Shown here: positions 9,785 through 20,592 of the stretch, piece after piece
Position numbering within the stretch: position 1 is the first letter of the stretch
Layout: each line of letters begins with the position of its first letter
Assembly: GCA_900491605.1 (NCBI GenBank)
Contig: UESW01005077.1
Location: 186,080-250,079, forward strand
Direction: 5' to 3'
Length of the DNA stretch: 64,000 nt
Origin: Calamus simplicifolius
Taxonomy: Eukaryota; Streptophyta; Magnoliopsida; Arecales; Arecaceae
The notes under the pieces: generated by a model
Databases searched by the model: none
Seen by the model: the letters and a program-made list of their open reading frames with translations, nothing else
What the model was told of the DNA's origin: nothing
Position numbers and translations under genes: made by a program

Positions 9785-11070
9785 AGATATCACTCGGTTT
9801 GGCCAAGGCTTCAAGATTATAATTTACTTGGCGCTGCTAAGGTATGGAGACATCACTCGGCTCGGCCGAGGCTTCAAGATTATATTTTACTTGGCACTGC
9901 TAAGGTAGGGAGATATCACTCGGCCCAGTCGAGGCTTCAAGATTATATTTTACTTGGTGCTGCCAAGGTATGGAGATATCATTCGGCTTGGCCGAGGCTT
10001 CAAGATTATATTTTACTTAGCGCTGTCAAGGTACGTTGACATCACTCGGCTCGGCCGAGGCTTGAAGATTATATTTTACTTGGTGCTGCTAAGGTACGAA
10101 GATATCACTCGGCCCGACCGATGCTTCAAGATTATATTTTACTTGGTGCTACCAAGGTACAGAGATATCACTTGGTCCGACCGAGGCTTCAAGATTATAT
10201 TTTACTTGGTGCTGCCAAGGTACGAAGATATCACTCGGCCCGACCGAGGCTTCAAGATTATATTTTACTTGGCGCTGCCAAGGTACAGAGATATCACTCG
10301 GTCCGACCGAGGCTTCAAGATTATATTTTACTTGGCGCCGCCAGGGTACGGAGATATCATTCGACTCGGCTGAGGCTTTAAGATTATATTTTACTTGGCG
10401 CTGCTAAGGTACAGAGATATCACTCGGCCCGACCGAGGCTTCAAGATTATATTTTACTTGGCGCTGCCAAGGTACAGAGACATCACTCGGCTCGACCGAG
10501 GCTTCAAGATTATATTTTACTTGGCGCTGCTAAGGTACAGAGATATCACTCGGCCCGGCCGAGGCTTCAAGATTATATTTTACTTGGCGCTGCCAAGGTA
10601 CAGAGATATCATTCGGCTTGGTCGAGGCTTCAAGATTATATTTTACTTGGTGCTACCAAGGTACGGAGACATCACTCGGCTCGACCGAGGCTTCAAGATT
10701 ATATTTTACTTGGCGCTGCCAAGGTACAGAGATATCACTCGACCCGGCTGAGGCTTCAAGATTATATTTTACTTGGTGCTGTCAAGGTATAGAGATATCA
10801 CTCGGTCCGACCGAGGCATCAAGATTATATTTTACTTGGCGCTGCCAAGGTACAGAGATATCATTTGGCTCGGCCGAGGCTTCAAGATTATATTTTACTT
10901 GGCGCTGTCAAGATACGGAGATATCACTCGGCCGGCCGAGGCTTCAAGATTATATTTTACTTGGCACTGCCAAGGTACGGAGATATCACTCGGCCTGACC
11001 GTGGCTTCAAGATTATATTTTACTTGGCGCTGCCAAGGTATGGAGATATCATTCGGCTCGATCGAGGCTT
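9785..11070. repeat. 63-bp tandem array, about 20 copies
   Basis: Head-to-tail copies of a unit such as GGTACAGAGATATCACTCGG...CCGAGGCTTCAAGATTATATTTTACTTGGCGCTGCCAA. The unit is 63 bp, a multiple of three, so all three forward frames stay open for long stretches and translate as repeated peptides (for example RYRDITRPDRGFKIIFYLAL). Those ORFs are by-products of the repeat. Copies differ by point changes, not length. The array lies between the integrase end and the antisense units. Confidence 0.9.
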
Positions 11071-11199
11071 CAATGTGTAGCCGAACCTGCTTCTCATCGC
11101 AGATTTCAAGGAAAGTAACAAAAATAGAGACTTTGCAAGTTTTTGAAAGTTGAACTTAACTTAACTTAACTTAACAGACAAAGCAAGTTTAATGAGGGC

Positions 11200-12340
11200 G
11201 TACTCTCATTGATGATAGGCGCAGAGATTATCTGAGTTTCACGTCTGAGGAATAGATTTTCCATTTAGATCTTGGAGTTTATAGGTGTCAGGTCTGATTA
11301 CCTTCATAACTTGGTAGGGACCTTCCCAATTCGGGGATAGTTTCTCTTACTCCAGTAGCTTCGACACAGATGCCTTTCGCAGCACCAGATCACCTGGGAG
11401 GAAAGACTTCCTCTTGACTCTGGTGGAGTAATAGCGGGCCATTCTTTATTGATATGCGGCCATTCGGATTCATGCTTTTTCCCTGACTTCTTCTATTAAA
11501 TCAAGATTAGTTCGGAGTTGCTCATCATTGGATTCCTCCGAGTAACCATCTACGCGAGGAGGGGGAGTCCGACCTCCACAGGGATGATAGCTTCTGTGCC
11601 AAAAGCCATCTTGAATGGGGTTTGCCCCGTGGGTACCCATTCAGTAGTTCGGTATGCCCACAGCACATGGTGGAGCTCTTCGGCCTATCTGCCTCATGCC
11701 TGGTTGAGCCGAGCCTTAATTCCCTGCAGGAGAGCTCAGTTGGTTACCTTGGCTTCTCCATTGGCTTGAGGATGTCCAACCGATGTCAGGTGATGAAGAA
11801 TGCCATGATCCTCACAGAATTCTCAGAACTTAGGGTTGTCAAACTGCTTCCCGTTGTCGGTGATGATAGTGTGGGGAAGGCCAAAGCGGCAGATGATGGA
11901 CCTCCATACGAAGTCTTTAGCCCGAGTTTCGATTATTTGGGCGACTGCTTCGACTTCAACCCACTTGGTGAAATAATCAATCGCAACAAACAAGAACTTC
12001 CTTTGTCCCGTTGTGTGGAGGAAAGGGCCAAGGATATCCATCCCCCACTTGACGAAAGGCCAGGGGGATGATATGGAAGTCAGGTGCGTAGAGGGGAGCC
12101 TTTGGATATTTGAGTGCCTCTAGCACGAATCACAAGCTCGGACGAGGTCATCGGCATCTTTTTGCATCATCGGCCAATAATACCCTTGACGCAACACTTT
12201 GTGGCACAGGGCCCGATCGCAAAGATGATTGCCACATATGCCTTCATGAACCTCCCGAAGAGCATAATCGGCCTCTGATGGTCGAGGCATTTGAGCAGTG
12301 GCATGGAGAAGGATCGCTTATACAACCGATCATCAATCAG
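11200..12340 (-). pseudogene. E1 integrase
   Basis: Integrates the cDNA into the host genome. In element order: an H2C2 zinc-binding segment near 12290-12120 (HEGICGNHLCD... CDSC), then the catalytic core. The first Asp is in WGMDILGPF (about 12045), the second in ITDNGKQFDN (about 11840), and the Glu in HPQANGEAKVTN (about 11750). The C-terminal part reads STRVKRKSFLPGDLVLRKAS near 11400 and PNWEGPYQVMKVI near 11320. A stop follows FDNPKF and several frameshifts occur. All three catalytic acids are still readable. Confidence 0.85.
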
Positions 12341-12529
12341 AACATAATGACATGACTGCATTTTCAGCCTCCTTGATTCTTTTCTATCAGTGGGCAGCAG
12401 CCCTTCTTTAAGGTACCTGTGTAGGGGATCTGTCCAAGATGGTTCCATGTCGAGCTGCATCATCTGGTCAGCATCGGCGATGCTGGGTTTCTCCAGGATT
12501 TTCAAGTGAAATCTTCGTTCGAGGTCCAT

Positions 12530-13480
12530 TGACTCTGTGGTCCCCAGGCGGGATAGAAGGTCGGCGCGCGTGTTTTCAGCCCTTGGGATCTGGATAATTT
12601 TAAATTCACCAAAATAGGAGGATAAATTGTGCACCTTTTGAAGATACCAAATCATGTTCGGTTCTTGAGCTTCATATTTTTCTTGCACCTGGCCAGCCAC
12701 CAACTGAGAGTTGGGGTAGGCAATTAGTTTTTTGACCTTAAGCTCGTGGACAATGCGGAGTCCGAAGAGTAGGGCTTCATACTCCGCTTCATTGTTCGAG
12801 GCCGGGAAGGAGAAACAGATACCATACTTGAAAGTTGCACCCTCCAGACTGGTGAGGACCAGGCCAGCACCAGAACCGCTCGTGCTGGAGGATCTATCGG
12901 TGTGAAGCAACCACTGGGCACTGGGCTTTGGTTGTCTGGGGGTGTCCGAAGTAGAGCCATCTTCAGGTATGGCGCATTCGAGGAGAAAATCCGTCAGGAC
13001 TTGGGCCTTAATGGTTGGACGAGGTTGATATTGAATGTCATGTTCACTCAGTTCAATAGCCCATTTGATCATTCTCTCCGATGCTTCTGGGCGATGGATA
13101 ATTGCCTTGATGGGTTGATCAGTCAGGACAGTGACAGTGTGTGCTTGGAAATACGGCCGCAGCTTTCGGACCAAAGTTACCAGAGCTAGGACCATCTTCT
13201 CAACTCGAGTGTACCTCATTTCAGCGTCTTTGAGTAGTTTGCTGACATAATAAACAAGTTTTTGGACTTTGTTCTCCTCTCTGATTAGCACCGAGCCAAC
13301 AACGCTTTCAGAGACTGCCAAGTATAGGCTTAGTGTTTCCCCTGGTTTTGGGCTGCTGAGGAGGGGCGACGAGCTGAGGTATTTCTTGAGATCTTCAAAG
13401 GACTTCTGGCAATCTGGGGTCCATCAAAAGTTTTTGGCCGATCGAAGCGCTTTGAAGAAAGGAAGGCATTTCTCAGCTGA
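12530..13480 (-). pseudogene. E1 tandem RNase H domains (Gypsy type plus archaeal-like type)
   Basis: A 384-residue open stretch (13321-12167) begins inside the Gypsy RNase H (VYYVSKLLKDAEMRYTRVEK; VLTDQPIKAIIH). It continues through IQYQPRPTIKAQVLTDFL into a second RNase H: WLLHTDRSSSTSGSGAGLVL (first Asp), NNEAEYEALLFGL (Glu), YPNSQLVAGQ and ENTRADLLSRL (last Asp). In the usual second motif, SDSQLV, the catalytic Asp is replaced by Asn here (PNSQLV), so this domain is probably inactive. A second RNase H of this type separates the Tat lineage from other plant Gypsy elements. Confidence 0.85.
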
Positions 13481-13559
13481 CCGAGCAATGAAGCGGCTGA
13501 GGGCCGCTATTCTTTCGGTAAGGCATTGTACATCCTTGACCGACCCTAAAGGGGCCATT

Positions 13560-14290
13560 TGCCGTAGGGCTTAGATCTTTTGGGGATTTGCTTCGATGCC
13601 TCGTTGAGAGACCATGAAGCCTAGGAATTTTCGGAGTTGACCCCGAAAGCACATTTGGTGGGGTTGAGCTTCATTTGATACTTTCGAAGTGTTGTAAAGC
13701 TCTCCGCGAGGTCCTCAACGTGCTGGGATGCCTCCTTGCTCTTTACCAGCATATCGTCAATATATACCTCCATGTTCCGGCCGATTTGCTCTTTGAAGAC
13801 CTTATTGACCAGCCCTTGGTAGGTGGCACCTGCATTTTTTAAACCAAAGGGTATAACTCGATAATAATAAATACTTCGGTCGATGATGAAGGCAATTTTC
13901 TCCTTATCTTTGGGCGCCATTCGAATCTGATTGTAGCCCGAATAGGCATCCATGAAAGTCAGCATTGATGGCCCGAAGTTGAATCCATAAGCTAGTCGAT
14001 CCGCGAAAGAGGAAAGCTATCTTTTGGGCAGGCCTTGTTGAGGTCGGTGAAGTCGATGCAGATCCTTCATTTGCCATTCGACTTTTTCACCATCACCACA
14101 TTCGCCAGCCAATCGGGATTATTGACCTTCCGAATGAATTTGGCTTTGATGAGCTTGTCCACCTCCTCTTCTATGGCTTTTTGGCGCTCGGGGGCGAAGC
14201 TCCTTTTCTTCTGCTTAATTGGCTGAAACATCTCGTCCATGCTGAGGTGGTAGACCAGGACATCTGGGCTGATTCTGGGCATATCTGATG
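13560..14290 (-). pseudogene. E1 reverse transcriptase
   Basis: Opens with VYHLSMDEMFQPIKQKKRSF and WLANVVMVKKSNGK (14282-14067). After a frameshift near 14010 it continues FMDAYSGYNQIRMAP, then VIPFGLKNAGATYQGLVNKV, then MEVYIDDMLVKSKEA (13965-13621). The YIDD catalytic box at about 13753-13764 is intact and keeps both Asp residues. The gene is broken by at least one frameshift between the fingers and palm, and by another before the RNase H. Confidence 0.9.
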
Positions 14291-14339
14291 CAGACTAGGC
14301 AAAGACATCAGCGTTGTTCCCAAGGAATTCAATCAGTTA

Positions 14340-14990
14340 TTACCGAAGCTTTCTTTCCAGCTGTGATCCGACCTTTATGGTTCGGTCGGGCCAAGCCTCG
14401 TCAAGTGGTACTTCCTTCAATTCTTCGGTTGGCTCTCCTCGTTGCTCGGTGAAACCTTTCCGAGCATCAAGCCCATCCACCTCGGGCCTTCTGGACTGAA
14501 GGTCGGCGATAAAGCAATGCCGAGCTATAATCTGGCTTCCTCGAACAATCCACACTCCCCATTCGGTGGGGAACTTCATGGCGAGATGGAGAATAGAAAT
14601 AATAGCTTTGAGGGATATTTGCCCCGGCCTGCCGAGGATGGCGTTGTAGGAAGACCGAAGCTTGGTCATGAGGAAATCCATGAGCACAATAGCCACACTG
14701 GGCCATGTGCCGGCTCGAACTATCAAAGTAATTACTCCTTCGGGGATTATGGAGTCACCCGTGAAGCCCACTAGGGTGGACTCCATGGCTCGGAGGCTTT
14801 CTATCTGAAATTTTAATCTCACAAAGGCATCAAAATACAAAACATTAACAGAGCTTCCACTATCAATCAGGATGCGGTATACATCATAATTGTTCATGTT
14901 TAAGAATACAACCAGAGCATCATTATGGGGGTACTGTACCTCCCGAAGATCTTCATCAAAAAAAGTGAGCTCATCAATCCGAGCTTTCTT
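14340..14990 (-). pseudogene. E1 aspartic protease
   Basis: A 185-residue open stretch with RILIDSGSSVNVLYFDAF (catalytic DSG triplet) and YNAILGRPG, the ILG block of retroviral-type proteases. The segment after it (DLQSRRPEVDGL...) links to RT. In the polyprotein the enzyme would release gag and pol products. Confidence 0.85.
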
Positions 14991-15014
14991 CGACGGGCTT
15001 TCTTCTCTGCCTGG

Positions 15015-16530
15015 TCAAGAGGATGGGGAGTCGACCGCCGCTATCACATTGACATTGCCGATAACTGAAGGATTTGGTGGTGGGAGTGGGCGAGGATCAT
15101 GCTGGCGCTCTCCCTCATTATTAGGCTCAGGGGTTCCTTTGAACCGGTCTAGTCTGCCCCGCCGGATCAACCGCTCGATCTCGTTCTGAAGCTGCCAACA
15201 ATCCTTGGTATCATGCCTATAATCCCGATGGAAGCGACAGTACTTAGTCACGTCCCTCCGAGTGCATTGCCACGAAGAGGAGGAGGCCAGGGAATTTGCC
15301 GCTCGATCTCCATCAGGATCTGCGCCCTTGGCGCAATGAGGGGAGTGTAGTGATCGAACCTTCGAGCTGGGCTTCGGGTTCAGTCTCGAGGTGGCGGCGG
15401 AGGAGCTCTATGGTGGCGAGGCGGGCTTACATGGCGGTGGGCCCGTTGCTTGTCCGAGCCCTTTGCCTCTTTCATTTTCAGCTGCTCATCCCAAGCTAAT
15501 CTCCTCGATTCTTCAACCCTCGCATACTTATCCGCCAGGGACATCATGTCTGAAAGGCTCTTCGGGTAGTTAACCTCCAAAGCCAAGTAGCAGTCTCCCT
15601 CCTTCGACACTCCTCCGGCAAGGAAGACATGGCTACCTCGTGGTTGAGATGGTCAACTTCCCGGAGGGCCGTGTTGAAACGGCCAATGTAATTCTTCAAC
15701 GATTCCCCCTCTCTCTGCTTAACCTCATAGAGGGAATCAGATATCCATCGCTGGCGGCGGCTGCTGACGAACTAGCTGATGAGCAAACAACTCAGTTCGT
15801 CAAAAGAATCAATGGAACCTGGCTTCAAGCTATTGAACCAGGTTCGGGCAGATCCCCTTATAGTGGAGGGGAAGGCTCGACACAGGATCGCATCCAATGC
15901 TCCGTGGAACATCATGATGGATCTGAAGCTGCTAGGTGGTCATCGGGATCAATGGATCCGTGGTACGTCTCGATGGTAAGGAGCTTGACATGAGGGGGAA
16001 TCACTTCCCTCATGATCCTCTCGAAGAAGGGGATGCCCTGCTCTGCATTTGGCTGGGACAGAGGGGCTTGTCTAGCGGCGTTTAACTCCTGACACCATTT
16101 CCGATGCATCTCCTGCATCTGCTGCCTGATCCCTTCATCCAGAGTGGTAGGAGGGATCTGGCGATAAGAAGACGACAGCGGTGTCGAATCCTGGAAGACA
16201 TCGGGGGGAGGGAACGAACCCGCCTGGATCTGAGTGGGCTCTTCCCTCTAGCCTGCTGTGGCGCTGGCCTCGCCTTTGCGGGCCGGTGGCAATAATCCGC
16301 TGCTTTAGGTGGATTGGAAGAAGAGATTGCTGGCAAAGCAGAGGCAGCGGCCTCTTCATGAGGCTAAGAAGCAGGGACGGCAGGGCTAGGAATCGCTTGG
16401 AGACCTTGGACTAACTTGGTCAATGCTTGGACCTGCTGAACCAGAGTGGCGAACTGGTCCAACGTTACCACCGTCGCTGGCGACGAAGGAGTTTTAGCTG
16501 GCAGTGGTGGCAGGGGTGCCACACCACTAA
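15015..16530 (-). pseudogene. E1 gag
   Basis: The structural polyprotein, read in pieces. The N-terminal part has LDQFATLVQQVQALTKLVQG near 16440. The middle has IPPHVKLLTIETYHGSIDP (about 15975) and then LCRAFPSTIRGSARTWFNSL (about 15850). The C-terminal part has EGDCYLALEVNYPKSLSDMM and LADKYARVEESRR (15610-15380), then the zinc-binding segment KYCRFHRDYRHDTKDCW (about 15240). That segment follows a CxxH...HxxxxC pattern rather than the usual CCHC knuckle. Four or more frameshifts are present. The same gag blocks appear in E2 and, partly deleted, in E3. Confidence 0.85.
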
Positions 16531-16659
16531 TTGGATCAGGCCTTTGAGAGGTGGCCTAATCTTGAGCCTCGGATGTGGCTCTCTTTCGATTGGCAATTAG
16601 AGGATGCTTCTTCTGGTTTTTGAGTCTTGTCTCCTGATCACAAGTTTATGGGACTTGAG

Positions 16660-16677
16660 GCCCTTCCTCTAGCGCTA
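16660..16677 (-). other. E1 primer binding site
   Basis: Minus-strand TAGCGCTAGAGGAAGGG, starting four bases after the 5' LTR. It is the mutated form of TGGCGCCAGAGGAAGGG seen in E3 (59201). The primer tRNA is not the initiator tRNA-Met used by the Copia element here (TGGTATCAGAGC). Confidence 0.75.
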
Positions 16678-16680
16678 ATC

Positions 16681-17567
16681 TGTTGCCGCAAAATCCGTTC
16701 TATGACTCGGGTGTGCTCTGGCTCCGGGTCCAAACGCCGATCTCGACGCCCGAAGTGGAACCTGCAAGACAGTCCGCGCGCACAGAGGATTTCCTTAGGG
16801 TTGTCCTCCATGGGGGACCCTCCGATGCCCAAGTCAGTGGAGATTCACAGCAAGCAGATGTGAGGAGAAGACTCTCATAGAAGAGTTCCCTCAAATGGGT
16901 TTTTCTTCCGGGAGCTCCGAGCTCTGTGTGAGCTTCAATGGAGTTTTTCAGTATGAGAGTCAGTAATTGAGTGCGTACCTGAGAGATTTGAGGGCTGTGA
17001 TATTTATAGGCGATCACCTGGTTCCTTGGGCGTGTTGCAAGGGATCTGAAAGCTGTTAAGATTCGAAACGGATTCGAATCAAGTTCATTACGAGGCCAGT
17101 AGGATCCGTATCTTGTCAGTTAGAGGATCGACGGCCGGAAGAGTTGGTTGATGCTTTGAGATTCAGCGATCGTGTAGGTTCTAGGCTACCCCTATGGCCC
17201 TTAGGCCACTTTTGGGCATGATTCTCCGTTTAAAATCTTATTCAGTTATTGTGAATTCGAACTCTCCCACGCCGGATTCCGCAGAGGTATTTGAGTGCCT
17301 TGGTTCGACCGAGGCAGGGAACAATTTGGTTTCTAACTCGGGCTATCAAGGTATGAAGATAGCTCGGACTGCCGAGGTATGAAGATAGCTCGGGCTGCCG
17401 AGGTATGAAGATAGCTCGAGTCGTTGGAGCGACCCGACGCCGTCGAGGGCGATTGAGCTTTGCAGTTTGGTGGATGTGACAGCTAGCCGACAAGACGTTA
17501 GGATTGGACTTGACCCAATTGTCGACGCATGCGGGTATTAATGCAATGATAATTTTACCCCTCATCA
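16681..17567 (-). repeat. E1 5' LTR
   Basis: 887 bp, from TGTTGCCGC to CCCCTCATCA on the plus strand. In element orientation it starts TGATGAGG and ends GGCAACA. A TATA box (CTATAAATA, minus) lies at about 17001-17011. Confidence 0.92.
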
Positions 17568-17572
17568 AGTAT
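17568..17572. repeat. Target site duplication AGTAT, right copy
   Basis: Identical to 3565-3569 and directly adjacent to the LTR end at 17567. Confidence 0.9.
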
Positions 17573-17685
17573 ATAAAAAGAAGAATACAATGGATAAATA
17601 AAAAAGCTAAAAATACTCATGTAAGTTTTATTAATTAAAAATTAAATTTGTTTTCTTTTTATTGCAGGCACAGTTAGTAGAGCGA

Positions 17686-18020
17686 CTTTCTTCACGGGAC
17701 TCTATAGGAGAACCAATAAGTGAGGATGCCGCTTTTGAGAGGTTTTAGGTTCTAGATCTGATTAAACAAGGGGATGGGGTCCACTACCGAAAGGTACATC
17801 GAGAACTAGAGGTAGTTCTTCATTTTTTGAAAACTCATAATTAAAGGAGGAGCTACATGAGTGTGGAGGGAAACTACATGAGTGCCAAAAGTAATTAAGT
17901 CAATAGAAGGATGCCATCACTCAACAACAGAAGATCATCGAGGATCTAAAGGCGATGACTAATGAGATCACTACTTACATGCGACAGCTAGTTCTTGGAT
18001 TTGCTCCTAGTAGATCCTAG
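17686..18020 (+). pseudogene. CACTA-type ORF, last exon (degenerate)
   Basis: After the acceptor TTGCAG the frame reads AQLVERLSSRDSIGEPISED and AAFERF, then a TAG. It resembles the conserved block of plant En/Spm (Ptta) proteins, where a similar serine-rich stretch precedes a D-x-A-F motif. A later piece (QQKIIEDLKAMTNEITTYMR, about 17922-17985) looks like the coiled-coil tail of the same family. It contains several stops. The identification rests on motif style and context and is tentative. Confidence 0.4.
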
Positions 18021-18224
18021 CATATCCCATTTCCTCCATAGTGCCCTTAGTGGCATGTATTTGTTTTAATTATATATTTTTAAAAACATTGTATATGATG
18101 ATTTTATTGAAATGAATGAAAGTTTTTATTTATTTTTCTATAAAAAATTTAAAGCAGAAAATTATTACTAATATGGTTGCTTTAATATTATATTAAATTA
18201 TTATAATATGTTTAAAATAAAAAT

Positions 18225-18440
18225 AAAAACCTATTACGGCAAATTAATTTCGTCATAATAGGAAGCTATTACTGTGAAAATATTTCGCCGTAATAGATTT
18301 CACGTTATTACGGCGAATTTAATTTCGCCGTAATAGTAAGATATTACGGTGAAAGTAATTCATCGTAGTAGGTTTCAAGTTATTACGGCAAATTTAATTT
18401 CACCATAATAGCTCCCTATTAAGGCGAAATTAATTCGTCG
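18225..18440. repeat. Inverted subterminal repeats (CTATTACGGCGAAATTAATT type)
   Basis: Six or more alternating copies of TATTACGGCGAAA and its reverse complement TTTCGCCGTAATA, spaced 20-40 bp. Several adjacent pairs are palindromes of 25-30 bp. Weaker AT-rich versions continue to 18660. Dense inverted repeats inside the ends are typical of CACTA elements and bind their transposase. Confidence 0.65.
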
Positions 18441-18678
18441 TAATAGGTTTTAATTTTTTTATAAAAAATATATTTATAAAAATTTATAACAACGATATAT
18501 TTTTATCGTAATATATTATTTATTACGATAAAAATAATTTCATTGTAATAAGTTATTATGATAACAATTTATTATGATGATTTTGGAATGTATTGCGATA
18601 AACTTTTTATCATCGTAATAATTTATTATGTCGATTCTTGTATATATTGCGATAAATTAATTCATCATAATAAGTTAG

Positions 18679-20533
18679 TGTTGACCCCATATTGATTTTG
18701 ATGAAACGCAAAATAATTAAGTATTATGCAAAACAATTAAGTATTACGCAAAATAATTAAGTATTACGCAAAACAATTAAGTATTATGCTAATCAATTTA
18801 ATTCTGTGCAAATCAATTTAATATTGTGCTAATGATCTATCTGTCAAATCAATTTCGGGTTATTTATTATGGAATAGTACACTTTGTCTATCTAAGGTAC
18901 ACTATAATTCATGATATAATGCTATTTTTCTGACAAAATGACTTTCAGGATTAATTATATTTGCATTGTCTTGAATTGGATTCAATTATCCTATAAGCTC
19001 CTATTTATAACTCTATTATCACCGGATTCTATTTATTCTCTATTGCCTTCGAATTGGATGCATATTGCTTGAATCTCGGGTTACCAATCTTTGATTTGGA
19101 ATACCAGATTTTGTTGCCTTTGGTTTAAATTCGGGTTGCATTCGGATGCCTTCAATTGCCTTCGGCTGCCTTTGGATTTATGGCTTATTTAATTTGGATA
19201 AATCCTTGACTAGTCCCTTGTATTTGGATATTGACGTTTCCCTGGCTTCATATCTTGATATACCAATTGATAGTGTTGGCATGCTAATTCTAAGAAGCCC
19301 TCTGCCGTTTCCCAGGCTCCCTATTTTGGCATGCTAACAGGTTGAGTTGGAATTCTAATTTTAAATCTCTCTTGGCTGGCCCTTGTTCCAAATTCTGGAA
19401 TGCCAATTTTAAAAAGCTAGAATGCCACTTTTATCATTGGTTCGGCTGGCTCCTTATTCCAAATTTGGAATGCCAACTTTAAAAGATTGGAATGCCGCTT
19501 TTGTTGGTGTTTCGACCGGCTTTCTATCTGAACTTTTTAGAATGCCGGTTTTAACAAATTGGAATGCTATATTTTGAAAACACTCAGCTGGTTTTTTGTT
19601 TCACATCATTGGAATTCCAGTTTTCATTTTTTGGAATGTTGCTTCCTTAAAACTTCTTGGCTAGACTCCTTCCTCTCACAACGGCTCTATTTCTGATGTT
19701 CTGGTTATAAATAGTGACCTTGAACAATATTTTAAAAAAGAGAAAATCAGAAGAAAAAAAATCAGAAAAGAAAAAGAGAAAATAAGAGAAGGAAGAAACA
19801 AAAAGAAAAAATAGATTGAAGAATATTGATTGAGAGAAAAATTATTTGAAAGAGAGATTTGTTTGAGGTTTGTTGAAGCTTTGCTTTGATTATTTTTTCA
19901 ACCACCGAAGCTCATTTATTGCTGGTTCTTCAAGTGGTCTTCAAGCTTCATCTACCTCCATTGAAGAGCATTAAAAGCCATCTCGAAAGCTTCCTTGTGC
20001 TGCTGCATTCATTAAATAAAGAAGCTACTTCGGGATTAGCTCTTCAAGTTGATAAGTACATTTATTGCTTTAAATCTACTCATATCTATGAGCATTTGTT
20101 GTATTAAACATTCTATTGCTTGTGCCTTGGTTTGTTTCACGATTGTGAAACATGGTTGGGTAGTGGTCTACCCGGTTTGATTTGTAAGGTCCCTTTGTAC
20201 CCATAAACAAGAAGACTAGCTTGGAGGGCTAGTGTGTAAGGCTTGATTGCTTGTGCCTATAAATAAGTTTGCTAGCCAGTTAGGCTAGTGGTGACTAGTG
20301 GAATTCCTAAAGTGTTCTTGGGGAGTGGATGTAGGTGCAAGGTTGGCGCCGAACCACTATAAACTTTGTGTGTTTGATTGTGTTTCTCTTTTTGTGATTG
20401 ATTGTGTATTAAACGCATCTCACAACACGATAATCAATTGTGAAAGAATATAGGTGCACATACTTGATAGCCAATTAATTTTTAAGAAACCCAATTTACC
20501 CCCCCCCCTCTTGGGTTGCTAATCTGGGCAACA
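18679..20533 (+). repeat. Copia 5' LTR (1855 bp)
   Basis: Starts TGTTGACCCCATATTG and ends GGGCAACA. It contains an 18-bp minisatellite of TTAAGTATTACGCAAAACAA type at 18715-18790. Several TTGGAATGCC-type units lie at 19390-19620. TATAAATAG is at 19706-19714. The polyadenylation region lies after the AG-rich stretch at 19740-19860. Confidence 0.92.
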
Positions 20534-20535
20534 AG

Positions 20536-20548
20536 TGGTATCAGAGCA
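20536..20548 (+). other. Copia primer binding site
   Basis: TGGTATCAGAGCA, two bases after the LTR. It is complementary to the 3' end of initiator tRNA-Met, the usual primer of plant Copia elements. Confidence 0.92.
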
Positions 20549-20592
20549 GGTGCTCTTGTTGTTAAGCCCTAAAAAGCTTGGAGCTAAAGATT

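Larger units (their letters stand above)
3570..17567 (-). mobile_element. E1: complete Tat-lineage Ty3/Gypsy retrotransposon, minus strand
   Basis: A 14.0-kb LTR retrotransposon read right to left. In element order it has: 5' LTR (17567-16681), PBS, gag, protease, RT, RNase H, a second RNase H, integrase (to about 11200), a 63-bp tandem array, two transcription units on the opposite strand (9395-8630 and 7879-4728), polypurine tract and 3' LTR (4456-3570). The extra RNase H after the normal one, and antisense genes between integrase and 3' LTR, are marks of the plant Tat lineage. Target duplication AGTAT flanks both ends exactly. The LTRs differ at roughly one base in ten over their first 200 bp, mostly transitions, so the insertion is old. 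All ORFs are broken. Confidence 0.9.
17573..18678 (+). mobile_element. 3' part of a CACTA (En/Spm) transposon
   Basis: A T-rich intron ends in TTTTTATTGCAG at about 17685. A short exon follows, resembling the C-terminus of the plant Ptta/En/Spm protein, and then an array of inverted subterminal repeats (18225-18440). It stops abruptly at the Copia LTR. The CACTA terminus itself was not found here or to the right of the Copia element, so the end has been lost. Confidence 0.5.

Noticed and set aside
9785..11070. CRISPR-like array
   Set aside because: Whole units repeat without unique spacers, and the setting is a plant retrotransposon.
9954..11080. Several ORFs of 70-139 residues with 21-residue repeated peptides
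   Set aside because: They arise because the 63-bp tandem unit is a multiple of three and stop-free in all frames; there is no start context, codon signal or non-repeat domain.
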